Shown here piece after piece: positions 7,593 to 16,834 of a DNA stretch of 64,000 bases. The DNA is from Pseudolysobacter antarcticus (lineage in GTDB: Bacteria; Pseudomonadota; Gammaproteobacteria; Xanthomonadales; Rhodanobacteraceae): NCBI RefSeq assembly GCF_004168365.1, contig NZ_CP035704.1:248001-312000 (forward strand), written 5' to 3'. The notes beneath the pieces were generated by a model. That model was given only the letters and a program-made list of their open reading frames with translations. It did no database searches and had not been told where the DNA came from. How positions within the stretch are numbered: the first letter of the stretch is position 1; every line of letters begins with the position of its first letter. The position numbers and the translations under genes were made by a program.

Positions 7593-10301
7593 TTACGGCG
7601 TGTACTTGCCGAGCAGGGTCACACCCGAATAGGCAGCATACGCATTGAGCTTGATGTGATACGTATTGCCCGCCGTCAGCGTGCAGCTCTCCGCATTGCC
7701 CGTTACATACGGACGGCAGCTGTAGCTGCTCAGGGTCGGCGCTGCACCGTTCTGCACGTACATGTCGGCATCACCCGTACCACCGGAAATGGCTACAGTG
7801 GCTGCAGTGGCGCCAGCAGGAACGGTGAAGGTGTAATCGGCCGAGAGCACGCCAGTCGCACCGGACAAACCGGTCACCGCGACATTGTTGCTCAGCACAT
7901 TACCGCCACCACCACCGCCACCGGCAGTGTACTTGCCGACCAGGCTCACACCGGTATAAGCGGCATACGCATTAAGCTTGATGTGGTAGGTATTGCCCGC
8001 GGTCAGCGTGCAGCTCTCCGCATTGCCCGAGACATACGGACGGCAGCTGTAGCTGGTCAGCGTGGGGGCTGCACCGACCTGCACGTACATGTCGGCATCA
8101 CCCGTACCACCGGAAATGGCTACGGTGGCTGCAGTGGCGCCAGCCGGAACGGTGAAGGTGTAATCGGCCGAGAGCACACCGGTCGCACCGGACAAACCGG
8201 TCACGGCGACGTTGTTGACCAACACATTACCGCCGCCACCGCCTGCCGCGTTCACGGTCAGCGCGAGGCTGGTCGTGTGCGAGAGCGAACCGGAAGTACC
8301 GGTGATGGTGACCGTGGCCGGACCCGTGGTCGCCGAGGCGCTGGCGGTCAAGGTCAGCGTGCTGGTGCTGGTAGTGCTGGCCGGGCTGAACGACGCGGTC
8401 ACGCCAGAAGGCAGGCCCGAGGCGGTCAAGGCGACGCTACCGGTGAAGCCACCGGAATCGGTCACGCTGATGGTGCTCGTGGCGTTGGCGCCCTGGGTCA
8501 CGCTGGCGCTGCCAGGGGCATCGGACAAGGTGAAGTTCGGCGTTGGCGTGGTGCCACCGACCAAAGCTGCGATCAGGTTCGCACCGTTCGGGCTGCCCCA
8601 ACCAGTGACCAGGTCATAACCAGCGACGGCATTGAAGCCGGTGCCGCTGCCTTTGGATGGCTTGTTATTGCCGCTGGTAACATCGTGGAAGGTCGTTGAA
8701 TAACTCGTGCCCAGACCGATGGTGTAGAGCTTGGCATTGACGAAACCGAGCGGACCGGTGCCGTTGGCAACCGACTGCTGATTCGCCAGCGCGATGAAAC
8801 CAGCGATACGCGGAGCAGCGAAACTGGTGCCGCCGTAACCGGTCAAAAAGCTGCCGTTATCCACGGTCGGATTGTCGAAATCGGCTTCGGCAGAAATATC
8901 CGGATCGTTGCGGTACGTGGTCGAACCCTTGTTGGTCGAGGTGATCACGCCAGTGGTCTGCTGCCAGCTCGGGATAGTGGCACCTGATGCGGAATAAAAA
9001 CCGCCGCCGCTGGTCGCCCAGCCGGTTTCCGACGCCCATGAACCGCCAGCGCCGTTGGTCAGCAAATCCGTGCCGCCGACTTCGAGGACATACGAATCTT
9101 CGGAAGGTGGCAACCAAGTCGAGCTGTTGTATGCACCATCATCGCCGGTGGCGTTGAGGAAGGTCTGGCCCTGCGCTGCCATCTGCTGGAAGATCGGGTC
9201 GTCGCTGGCGCGCGAGAAATCGCCACCGCCCCACGAACAGCTGATGATCTTGCTGGTGTTGTCGGTGGCCATCTTGTTGAGCACCGCCACGCCGCTGCTA
9301 CCTTCGTAGAACTGGATCTGGCTGATGCCCGGCGCCATGCCGATGGCATTGACGATATCGAGAATTTGCTCGCCGTCACTACAGGTGCCGGTGCCGCTGC
9401 CGGTGCCGTCATCGCAAACGCCGCTGTAACCGCCGACGAGTACGTTGTTGACCGGAACGTTCGAGGTCATGCCGGTGGATGTATAGAACTTGGCGATGTC
9501 GGCGGTTTTGTAGCCGTCATACGAGAAGATCGCGATGCTTTGACCGGCACCGGTGAGCGGACCCGAACCGTAATACGCCGCGCGCATGTCGCTCGGCAGA
9601 TACTGGTTGCTCGGACCCGAACCGGTGATGTGCGGCAGGATCTGCGCGGCCCGGGTTGGGTTGCTCTTCAGGTGAGTGAACGGACGAACGTAGTTGTCCA
9701 GACCGGAAACCTTCAGCAGCGGCACACTCAGGCTGCTGGCGACCGGTTCGCGATCTGCCGAGAAGAAGGTGCGGTCTTCGGTCGGATGCTGGTACGTGTT
9801 CATGGTGACGTGGAACGCGCTATTGATGCTCTGCGCGCTGCCTTCGACGCTCACCAGGCGACGGTTCGGCGTGGTCTCGGTGACGGTCAGGCCATTCGCG
9901 TTGGCCCAGGCGACGACCTGGTTATAGTCTTCTTCGGTCGGACCGAATTTCGCGGTGAATTCTTCGCCGCTCAGGTACTGATGGAAATTCGGACTCTGCG
10001 GATCCTGCAGCTGTTCCAGCAGGGTATCCAGATCGGCCTGATTGCGCAGCGGCAGGTTCAAACCGAGTTTGACGTGCTGATCGCCGGACAGTTTGGCCAT
10101 CAACGGCGCCTGGCCGTTGGCAACCGCAGCGGGCACGTGGCGCGCAGCGATGCTGCCAGCGCCGAGACTGGCGACGTTAAAACCGTTCGACGCGATTTCC
10201 GTGGCGCTGACGCCAACGGATAACGACAGGCCGCAAGTAAGACCGGTGGCCAATACAGCGAGTGCAAGCTTGTGCTTCATAGTTCTGATATTGCGATGCA
10301 T
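7593..10301 (-). CDS. Secreted S53 (sedolisin/xanthomonalisin-like) protease with two PPC domains
   Basis: About 902 residues. ATG 10301 is chosen because GGAGGAAAAA sits just before it. Order: signal peptide (about 1-35), pro-kumamolisin activation domain (about 55-195), S53 catalytic domain (about 225-590), an Ig-like region rich in Ser/Thr/Val, then two PPC domains joined by poly-Gly linkers. The catalytic Glu311 and Asp315 lie in DGEQILDIV and the nucleophile Ser493 in GGTSFAAP; SWGGGD precedes the oxyanion region. S53 enzymes are pepstatin-insensitive acid proteases that self-activate at low pH. The PPC domains are normally removed after export. Likely secreted through the Sec and type II routes. 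Confidence 0.93.
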   Translation of the reverse strand: MHRNIRTMKHKLALAVLATGLTCGLSLSVGVSATEIASNGFNVASLGAGSIAARHVPAAVANGQAPLMAKLSGDQHVKLGLNLPLRNQADLDTLLEQLQDPQSPNFHQYLSGEEFTAKFGPTEEDYNQVVAWANANGLTVTETTPNRRLVSVEGSAQSINSAFHVTMNTYQHPTEDRTFFSADREPVASSLSVPLLKVSGLDNYVRPFTHLKSNPTRAAQILPHITGSGPSNQYLPSDMRAAYYGSGPLTGAGQSIAIFSYDGYKTADIAKFYTSTGMTSNVPVNNVLVGGYSGVCDDGTGSGTGTCSDGEQILDIVNAIGMAPGISQIQFYEGSSGVAVLNKMATDNTSKIISCSWGGGDFSRASDDPIFQQMAAQGQTFLNATGDDGAYNSSTWLPPSEDSYVLEVGGTDLLTNGAGGSWASETGWATSGGGFYSASGATIPSWQQTTGVITSTNKGSTTYRNDPDISAEADFDNPTVDNGSFLTGYGGTSFAAPRIAGFIALANQQSVANGTGPLGFVNAKLYTIGLGTSYSTTFHDVTSGNNKPSKGSGTGFNAVAGYDLVTGWGSPNGANLIAALVGGTTPTPNFTLSDAPGSASVTQGANATSTISVTDSGGFTGSVALTASGLPSGVTASFSPASTTSTSTLTLTASASATTGPATVTITGTSGSLSHTTSLALTVNAAGGGGGNVLVNNVAVTGLSGATGVLSADYTFTVPAGATAATVAISGGTGDADMYVQVGAAPTLTSYSCRPYVSGNAESCTLTAGNTYHIKLNAYAAYTGVSLVGKYTAGGGGGGGNVLSNNVAVTGLSGATGVLSADYTFTVPAGATAATVAISGGTGDADMYVQNGAAPTLSSYSCRPYVTGNAESCTLTAGNTYHIKLNAYAAYSGVTLLGKYTP
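7600..7910 (-). repeat. PPC-encoding tandem repeat, unit nearest the C-terminus
   Basis: Near-identical at DNA level to 7927-8237 (offset 327 bp). Each unit encodes a PPC domain beginning after a poly-Gly linker with NNVAVTGLSGATG and ending in a YHIKLNAYAAY-type strand. Most differences are single substitutions. Confidence 0.9.
7927..8237 (-). repeat. PPC-encoding tandem repeat, upstream unit
   Basis: Partner of 7600-7910. High DNA identity between the two units within one gene points to a recent internal duplication or ongoing homogenisation. Confidence 0.9.
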
Positions 10302-10735
10302 TTTTTCCTCCAGGTGAAAAAGCAAAACACAGTTCAGCTAACGAGCAACATGCTTGATACTCGCGGGTAACTTTAATTTTTTTATAAAAGTAATACTGCC
10401 GTGTGCAATAAGATCTTAAAATCGAGTTTTATTGCAGTGCAACAAAGCATGTCGCGGGCCGAAGATTAGCACTAAGTGACAAAAAGTTAATTAATTATTC
10501 TTAATTCAAAATAGCTTCGATCGAGTTCGGTGGTTATTAGTTTCAATTGAAACCACTATTCCGAATGCGCAAAGTTTGTGGCCGTGCCGTTTGCGAATCG
10601 AGCCGCAGCGATCTTCCACGCAAGATGAATTCGCAGTCGCGCGCACGCCATCCCGGGGCAGGCACAGAATGGCGTGCGTTTCCTATTCGCGGACTTTATC
10701 CGCGCCACGGCGCGGACAAGACACTGCAACTGCAG
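10302..10735. other. AT-rich intergenic region with palindromes
   Basis: No gene is supported in these 434 bases. The half next to the protease (to about 10560) is strongly AT-rich, fitting a promoter region for the minus-strand protease. It contains a perfect 14-base palindrome GTTTCAATTGAAAC at 10540-10553, flanked by GTGGTT and AACCAC arms, a possible operator. Nearer the efflux operon, CGCACGCCAT (10642-10651) pairs with ATGGCGTGCG (10669-10678), a ten-pair stem that could end the RND operon although no T-run follows on the minus strand. Confidence 0.5.
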
Positions 10736-13700
10736 TCATGGCGGAGTTATCGCGCGCCGTTCTGCGCGGAGTTCCAACCATTCGTACAGCACCGGCAACA
10801 ACACCAGCGTGAGCAAGGTCGAGGTGAGCAATCCGCCGATCACCACGGCGGCGAGCGGACGCTGCGTTTCTGCGCCGACGCCGGAGGCGAGAAACATCGG
10901 CACGATGCCGAGTATCGCCACGCTCGCCGTCATCAACACCGGACGCAGGCGCAGCGCGGTGCCACGCACGACCGCTTCGCGAATCGACAATCCGCGACTA
11001 CGCAACTCGTTGAGGAAACTCACGAGCACGATGCCGTTCAACATCGCCACGCCGAACACCGCGATAAATCCGATCGCCGACGGCACCGACAGATATTGCC
11101 GCGTGAGCGCCAGTGCAAAAATGCCACCGATTGTTGCGAACGGCACGTTGGCCAGGATCAGCACGGCGTGGCGCAGCGAATTGAACGCGGTGTAGAGCAA
11201 TACGAAGATGAAAAAGATTGTCGCCGGTAAGATCAGCGCCAGCTTCGCCATCGCGCGTTGCTGGTTGGCAAACGCGCCGCCCCATTCGGTCCAGTAACCA
11301 GCGGGCAACTTCACCTGCTGTTCGATGGCGGCATTGGCCTCTTTCACGAAGCCGTCAATGTCACGACCTCGCACGTCCATCTGGATCACCGCGTAGCGCT
11401 GCAGCTGCTCACGGCGCACGAAAGAATAACCTTCGGTCACGCTAATCTCGGCAACTTGGCCGAGCGCCACGATCGCACCGCTCGAACTGCGCAGCGGAAT
11501 CTGCCGAATCGATTCGACCGAGGCCTTTGATGCATCGTCCAGCCGTACCGAAATCGCAAAACGCTTGATGCCGTCCAGTAGGGTGCTGATCGGTTCGCCG
11601 CCGATACCGTTGCGCACGATGGTCAGCACGTCCTGCGCATTTAATCCGTAACGAGCGAGTGCCTCGCGATCCGCCGTTATCTTGATTTGCGGTTTGCCGA
11701 GATTCGCTTCCAGCGAAAGATCGGCCACGCCGGGAATTTTCGCCAGCACTGCTTTGAGCGCCTGGCTTTGCCGATCGAGTTCGCGCAGATCTTCGCCATA
11801 CAGTTTCAACGCCAGCGTCGCGCGCACGCCGGAGATCAATTCCTCGACACGCATCTGGATCGGCTGGGTAAAACTCGGCACCGTATTCGGCACCACCTCA
11901 GCCAGCGTCTGCTGCATCGCACGTTCGAGCGCGCCGATATCGCGACCGGTTTTCCATGTCTGCGGCGGTTTGAGCGCGGTGTAGATTTCCATGTAGTTGA
12001 CGTCGGCGGTTTCGCCTTTCTCGGCGCGCCCGATCATCGCCAGCGTGGTTTCGACCTCGGGAAATTTCTTGAACGCATCGGCAATGGTTTTTGATACTGC
12101 GATCGATTCATCGAGTGATGTCGACGGGATCGAAGTGACCCGCCACATGATCGAACCTTCCTGCAATTGCGGCATGAATTCCTTGCCGAGAAACGGGAAT
12201 AGCACGAGGCTGAAAATCAGTGCGATACCAGCGATAGCGAGCGTCAAGCGCTTGTGTCCGAGCGCCCATCCCAGCAGCGGCAAATAACGGCGCTTCAACC
12301 ACGCAACCAGTCGCGTATCTTTCTCTTCGCCGGGCCGCAAAATCAGCGATGCGAGCACAGGCACCAGCGTCAGCGACAACAGCAACGAACCCGCCATCGC
12401 CAGGCTGATCGTGATCGCCATCGGCTTGAACAGCTTGCCCTCCAGACCTTCAAGACTGAACAGCGGCAGGAATACGACGACGATGATGCCGATGGCAAAT
12501 GCGATCGGATTGGCGACCTCGCGCGCAGCCGCGAGTACCGTGGCAGTTCGATCGACCGGTTCGCCGTGCGCGCGTCGTTCGGCCATCAGCCGGAATACGT
12601 TTTCGATCATCACCACGGCGCCGTCGACCATCATGCCGATGCCGATCGCCAGCCCGGCGAGCGACATCAGGTTGGCCGACAAGCCCATCTTGTCCATGCC
12701 GATGAACGCAATCAACATCGCCATCGGCAAGGTCACGATCACCACCAGTGCCGAACGCAATTCGCCGAGAAAAAGAAACAGGATCAGCGCGACCAACAAC
12801 GCGCCTTCGATCAACGCGCGCACTGCTGTGCTCACGGCTTGGTCGACGAGATCGGTGCGGTCGTAAATCGGCTTGAGCACGATGCCAGGCGGCAATGCGC
12901 TGCGCACGGCTTCGAGTTTCGCCTTCACTCCTGCGACCACCGATTTTGCATTCTCGCCGATACGCGCGAGCGCCATGCCGAGCACGACCTCGTTGCCATC
13001 GCGTGTGACCGCGCCGAAGCGCGCGGCGGCGCCGGGCAGGATCTGCGCGACATCACGCATGTACACCGGATTGCCATCCTCACTCTTGAGCACGATCGCG
13101 CCGATGTCCTCGGCGTTTTTCACGAGGCCCAGGCCGCGCACCAGATATTGCTCGCGGCCGACGGTGATCGAATTGCCGCCGACTTGGCCGTTGTTATCCT
13201 GAAGTGCTTCCATCACCCGCTTGAAATCGAGCTGGTGCTTGATCAGTTTGAGCGGATCGATCTGCACCTGAAATTGGCGCTCGCCGCCGCCCCATGAAGT
13301 GACATCGTCGACCCCCGGCGCGGTGCGCAACATCAGCCGCACCGTCCAATCCTGCGCGGTGCGCAAATCCATGTCGCTGATCGTGTCGGCGAGCTTGCTG
13401 TCGGCACGCTCCACCGTGTACCAGAACACTTGGCCGAGTCCGGAAGTATTCGGCCCCATGCCCGGCTTGCCATAGCCGGACGGCAGGCGATCACCGACTT
13501 CTTGCAGCCGCTCGTTGACGAGCTGGCGCGCGAAATAGACGTCCATATCGTCGGCGAAATATACCGAGATATACGACAATCCAAACAAACTCACCGAGCG
13601 GATTTCCTGCACCTTTGGCAAGCCGGCCATCGTCGACTCGACCGGGAACGTCAGCAGTTGTTCGACATCCTCGGCGGCGAGGCCAGGCGATTCGGTGTAG

Positions 13701-13846
13701 ATATTCACCTGCACCGGCGTCACGTCGGGGAAGGCGTCAATCGGCACGTGGCGCACCGCGCGATAACCGAACAACGCGATCACGACAAATACGATCAGCA
13801 CCAGAATTTTGTAGCGCAACGACAATTCGACCAGACGATTCAGCAT
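10736..13846 (-). CDS. Heavy-metal efflux RND pump, CzcA/CusA family
   Basis: 1,036 residues, the standard HME-RND length. It is a proton-driven inner-membrane pump that forms the core of a tripartite complex with the adaptor and outer-membrane channel encoded upstream. Visible marks are the N-terminal helix LRYKILVLIVFVVIALFGYRAV, periplasmic pore domain start VPIDAFPDVTPVQV, and the fourth helix with GIGMMVDGAVVMIEN, which carries the acidic residue used for proton relay. That motif differs from the classic CzcA and CusA forms, so the metal cannot be assigned. It is the last gene of the operon, 37 bases after the adaptor. Confidence 0.93.
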   Translation of the reverse strand: MLNRLVELSLRYKILVLIVFVVIALFGYRAVRHVPIDAFPDVTPVQVNIYTESPGLAAEDVEQLLTFPVESTMAGLPKVQEIRSVSLFGLSYISVYFADDMDVYFARQLVNERLQEVGDRLPSGYGKPGMGPNTSGLGQVFWYTVERADSKLADTISDMDLRTAQDWTVRLMLRTAPGVDDVTSWGGGERQFQVQIDPLKLIKHQLDFKRVMEALQDNNGQVGGNSITVGREQYLVRGLGLVKNAEDIGAIVLKSEDGNPVYMRDVAQILPGAAARFGAVTRDGNEVVLGMALARIGENAKSVVAGVKAKLEAVRSALPPGIVLKPIYDRTDLVDQAVSTAVRALIEGALLVALILFLFLGELRSALVVIVTLPMAMLIAFIGMDKMGLSANLMSLAGLAIGIGMMVDGAVVMIENVFRLMAERRAHGEPVDRTATVLAAAREVANPIAFAIGIIVVVFLPLFSLEGLEGKLFKPMAITISLAMAGSLLLSLTLVPVLASLILRPGEEKDTRLVAWLKRRYLPLLGWALGHKRLTLAIAGIALIFSLVLFPFLGKEFMPQLQEGSIMWRVTSIPSTSLDESIAVSKTIADAFKKFPEVETTLAMIGRAEKGETADVNYMEIYTALKPPQTWKTGRDIGALERAMQQTLAEVVPNTVPSFTQPIQMRVEELISGVRATLALKLYGEDLRELDRQSQALKAVLAKIPGVADLSLEANLGKPQIKITADREALARYGLNAQDVLTIVRNGIGGEPISTLLDGIKRFAISVRLDDASKASVESIRQIPLRSSSGAIVALGQVAEISVTEGYSFVRREQLQRYAVIQMDVRGRDIDGFVKEANAAIEQQVKLPAGYWTEWGGAFANQQRAMAKLALILPATIFFIFVLLYTAFNSLRHAVLILANVPFATIGGIFALALTRQYLSVPSAIGFIAVFGVAMLNGIVLVSFLNELRSRGLSIREAVVRGTALRLRPVLMTASVAILGIVPMFLASGVGAETQRPLAAVVIGGLLTSTLLTLVLLPVLYEWLELRAERRAITPP

Positions 13847-13883
13847 CGCAATGCTCCATCGCAGGAAAAGGTGGGATCAGTCA

Positions 13884-14981
13884 TCACTCTTCTCCCAGCT
13901 GCGATTTCAACAATCGCGCTTTCAATACGTATGCACCCTTGCTGACTATGCGCGTACCGATATCGAGACCTTGTCTCACGACAGTAAATTCGCCGCGGAC
14001 TTCGCCCGCGAGGATCGGCAAAACTTCGAAGTGCCCGCCGGTTTTTTCCGCGAATACCACCGCCTGTCCCTGCAATTGCACGATCGCATCGGTCGGCACG
14101 ACCAACGTTTGCGCGCTGGCCGTGGTGGCGATAAACGTCTCGACAAATTCGCCCGTGTGCAGTCGATCGCCATCGTTGCCGACTTCGATGCGTACCGGCG
14201 TAGTGCGCGATGCCTCGCGCGTGTGATGCATCAACTGCACCACCTTGCCGACATGCGACTGGCCGTGTCCGACAATGCGCACGGTCGCGCCTGGCGTTAC
14301 TCTTTCGGCCACATCGGGCGCGAGCTGCGCTTCCACCCACACCGTGTTTTCATCGGTCACGGTAAATAGAATCTTGCCGGGTTCGACGCGCTCGCCGACG
14401 ATAAATTCATCGCTGGCAATGCGGCCGGCTTGTATCGCTACCAAGGTGAATTCGCCAGTCGCACTCGCTGATCCACGCTGCAACAACAAGGCGATTTCGC
14501 CATCGCCGACACCATAAGCGCGCAGCTTCGCGCGTGCCTGGTCGCGACCGATTTGCGCCTCGCCATAACGCTTGCCGGATATCGCATCGGCGCCGAGCGC
14601 CTGCATACGCTGCCATTCGCGTTCGCTCACGATCAGCGCGCTCTGCGCCTCCGCCACATCCACACTCGATAGCGTGACCAGCGCCTGTCCGACTTTCACC
14701 GTTTCGCCAAGCCGGGCATGCCGGCCCACGATTTGCGCGGGGATGCGCGGCGAAACCAGCGTCGTCGCGTAAGCGTTGGCCTTGACCTCGCCCGGCGCGC
14801 GCAGCTCGTCTGTCATGGCGCGCTTTTCAGCGATCGCAGTGGCGATGCCAAGCTGTTGTTGCGTGGCAGCGCTGATTGTCAGCGGGCTGGCCGCGGCGCT
14901 TTCACTGGTTTTGGAATCTTGCGCGAAAACGTTTGTGCTCAAGAGAAAGAGCAGCAGATTGCCTATCCATTTTGTGTTCAT
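13884..14981 (-). CDS. RND efflux periplasmic adaptor (CzcB/CusB-like)
   Basis: About 365 residues from ATG 14981, preceded by AGGAAT; the longer in-frame start lies inside the preceding gene. A signal peptide (about 1-20, ending NVFAQ) is followed by a membrane-fusion fold: barrel-sandwich hybrid around APGEVKANAYATTLVSPRIPAQI, a short helical hairpin, and a beta-barrel with VEAQLAPDVAERVTPGATVRI split over the lipoyl and barrel domains. It links the RND pump to the TolC-like channel. The start is four bases after the stop of the channel gene, implying coupled translation. Confidence 0.9.
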   Translation of the reverse strand: MNTKWIGNLLLFLLSTNVFAQDSKTSESAAASPLTISAATQQQLGIATAIAEKRAMTDELRAPGEVKANAYATTLVSPRIPAQIVGRHARLGETVKVGQALVTLSSVDVAEAQSALIVSEREWQRMQALGADAISGKRYGEAQIGRDQARAKLRAYGVGDGEIALLLQRGSASATGEFTLVAIQAGRIASDEFIVGERVEPGKILFTVTDENTVWVEAQLAPDVAERVTPGATVRIVGHGQSHVGKVVQLMHHTREASRTTPVRIEVGNDGDRLHTGEFVETFIATTASAQTLVVPTDAIVQLQGQAVVFAEKTGGHFEVLPILAGEVRGEFTVVRQGLDIGTRIVSKGAYVLKARLLKSQLGEE

Positions 14982-14985
14982 GGGT

Positions 14986-16302
14986 TCATTCCTGAGGGCT
15001 TGGAAAATTGTTGTTGCCATGCAGCCAAATGTTGAGTCCGCCGCTCGCGGCTAGCCAGTCCGCCCATGCCTGCCAAGCGCGTGCGCGCAGGCCGGTTGCG
15101 CCGAGTTCGGTGTCGATGCTCTGCGTGAGTTGCACGAGATAATCCGAGGTGCCGAGTTCGCCCGCCTGCCACAAGCGCTGCAGCAAAATCGCGCGTTCGG
15201 CGATGCGCGGCGCATGACTGCTTTCCCATCCGGCCCACGCCTCATGCAACGCGTTGTAGGTATCGGCCGCCTCACTCGCCTGCGCTTTCGCGCGCAGAAG
15301 CTGATCGCGCAGGCTGGCATCGGCTTGATCGACATCGGCATACGCGGCGGTCACTTCGGCGCGATAGTTGTTGCGCACGAACAGCGGAATGCGCAACGAC
15401 ACACCGATCAGGTTGTCGCGTAGCGGGCCGCTATCGACGCGACCAGCGCTGATGCTGATCACCGGATCGGCGTGACGTTCGCGCTCGGCGACGGTGATGC
15501 GTGCTTGCGCGATTTCGCTATTCGCACGTGCCAGGCGGATCGTCGGCAAACCCTCGATCGACGCTGTGGCGATGGCTGTCGGCAGCGGCGGTGGCAAAAC
15601 GCGCGGCAGCTCGGGCAGCGCATTGGCATCAGCGCCGACGGCGGCGATTGTTCGTCGCGCCTGCGCCTGATTCGCCAACAATTCGGCGAGCTGCGTGCGC
15701 GCTTCAAGCAACGCGAGTTGTGCCAGATCGCGTTCCAGCGAAGGGATATCGCCGGCCGCAAAACGTCGCTGCGCGAGATCAGCAAACTGCTGCAGCAAAC
15801 GGATGCGTTCGTTGCCGAGTGCGACCTGCGCAGCAGCGACCTGATACGCGCTAAATCCGCTCAGCCACTGCAAACCGATTTGCTGAAGCACTTGATCGCG
15901 TTCGGCTTCGGCGGCACGCAACTCGGCGTCGCCGACATCAGCACGCGCGCGACGTTTGCCCGACCAGTCGATCGCCTGGCTGATCCCGACACTGCGCGTA
16001 TTGACATCGGCACGTTGCGCCAAGACTTCGATCTCGGGGTTGTACAGCGGCTGTTGCGCCGCATCAGCACGCGCGTATTGCGCCGCCACTTTTGCCTGCG
16101 CCGCCTGCACGGCGGGGTTGCGTGCCCATACCTCGCGCAGTGCGTGCGACAGCGCGGGCGGCGCTTCGATCAATGCCGTTGCTGAGTCCGACGAAGTCAC
16201 GGCCGAAGAGTTCGACTGCGCCAGAACGGCAGCCGTAAAACAGGCGCTCGCAAATACGAATGCCCAGCACGCACGACGACGTGCGCGAACAGGTGATGAC
16301 AT
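14986..16302 (-). CDS. Outer-membrane efflux channel, TolC/CzcC family
   Basis: About 438 residues from ATG 16302, with AGGAG seven bases ahead. A cleavable signal (about 1-28, ending VLAQ) precedes the TolC-type repeat: two copies of a helix-rich unit, seen as EVWARNPAVQAAQAKVAAQYARA in parts and LARANSEIAQARITVAERER. These channels trimerise across the outer membrane and periplasm. It is the first of the three efflux genes. The eight-permease ABC cluster upstream has no channel of its own, so this protein could conceivably also serve it. Confidence 0.88.
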   Translation of the reverse strand: MSSPVRARRRACWAFVFASACFTAAVLAQSNSSAVTSSDSATALIEAPPALSHALREVWARNPAVQAAQAKVAAQYARADAAQQPLYNPEIEVLAQRADVNTRSVGISQAIDWSGKRRARADVGDAELRAAEAERDQVLQQIGLQWLSGFSAYQVAAAQVALGNERIRLLQQFADLAQRRFAAGDIPSLERDLAQLALLEARTQLAELLANQAQARRTIAAVGADANALPELPRVLPPPLPTAIATASIEGLPTIRLARANSEIAQARITVAERERHADPVISISAGRVDSGPLRDNLIGVSLRIPLFVRNNYRAEVTAAYADVDQADASLRDQLLRAKAQASEAADTYNALHEAWAGWESSHAPRIAERAILLQRLWQAGELGTSDYLVQLTQSIDTELGATGLRARAWQAWADWLAASGGLNIWLHGNNNFPSPQE

Positions 16303-16386
16303 GGAAAACTCCTGAAATTCGATAGCCGGATACACGCGTGAAACGCGTCATCCACCAGCGCTCACGAAGAGCGCAGCAAAACGAAT

Positions 16387-16782
16387 TCAGGCGATAGGAG
16401 GGCGCAGATGATCGTCGTGCACGGCGACGATGGGCGCGGCGGGCGAGAAATCGAACCTTGTCGAAACTGGCGGCTTGATCTCGATATGCCATGCAGACGA
16501 GGTCAGGCTGACACTATGCACACACGCGCAATGACAGCCACCGCTGCCGGCATGCCAGCAATTTTCAGCTTCGTCAGCGGATGGATTTTGTGCGGCAACT
16601 ATCAACGTTACGGCTTGCTCGGCGGTGGCCGTCGCGAGGGTCGATGATGGCGGCGCTGCATCCGTCAGACATACCGTGGCGAACGCGGTCTGCGCCAGTA
16701 CCAGCAAGGCAAACAACCACGCCGACATCGCCACGTGGCGACGCAGTCGGGTCATCAGGGAGCGGGCTGGCACGGATCTCAT
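16387..16782 (-). CDS. Small exported His/Cys-rich protein ahead of the efflux operon
   Basis: Up to 131 residues. A hydrophobic stretch (WLFALLVLAQTAFA) looks like a signal peptide; the mature part has the cluster CWHAGSGGCHCACVH and a C-terminal HDDHLRPP, both suited to metal binding. It lies 84 bases before the efflux channel start. Small exported proteins (CzcI-like) commonly precede czcCBA and are thought to sense or buffer metal; assignment to that family is inference. The start is uncertain: ATG codons at 16782, 16755 and 16728 are in frame and none has a strong ribosome site. Confidence 0.6.
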   Translation of the reverse strand: MRSVPARSLMTRLRRHVAMSAWLFALLVLAQTAFATVCLTDAAPPSSTLATATAEQAVTLIVAAQNPSADEAENCWHAGSGGCHCACVHSVSLTSSAWHIEIKPPVSTRFDFSPAAPIVAVHDDHLRPPIA

Positions 16783-16834
16783 CGGCCGAACTTTAGACGT
16801 TGCGGGCGGCGTTACACAATTGCATCAAGCGAGC

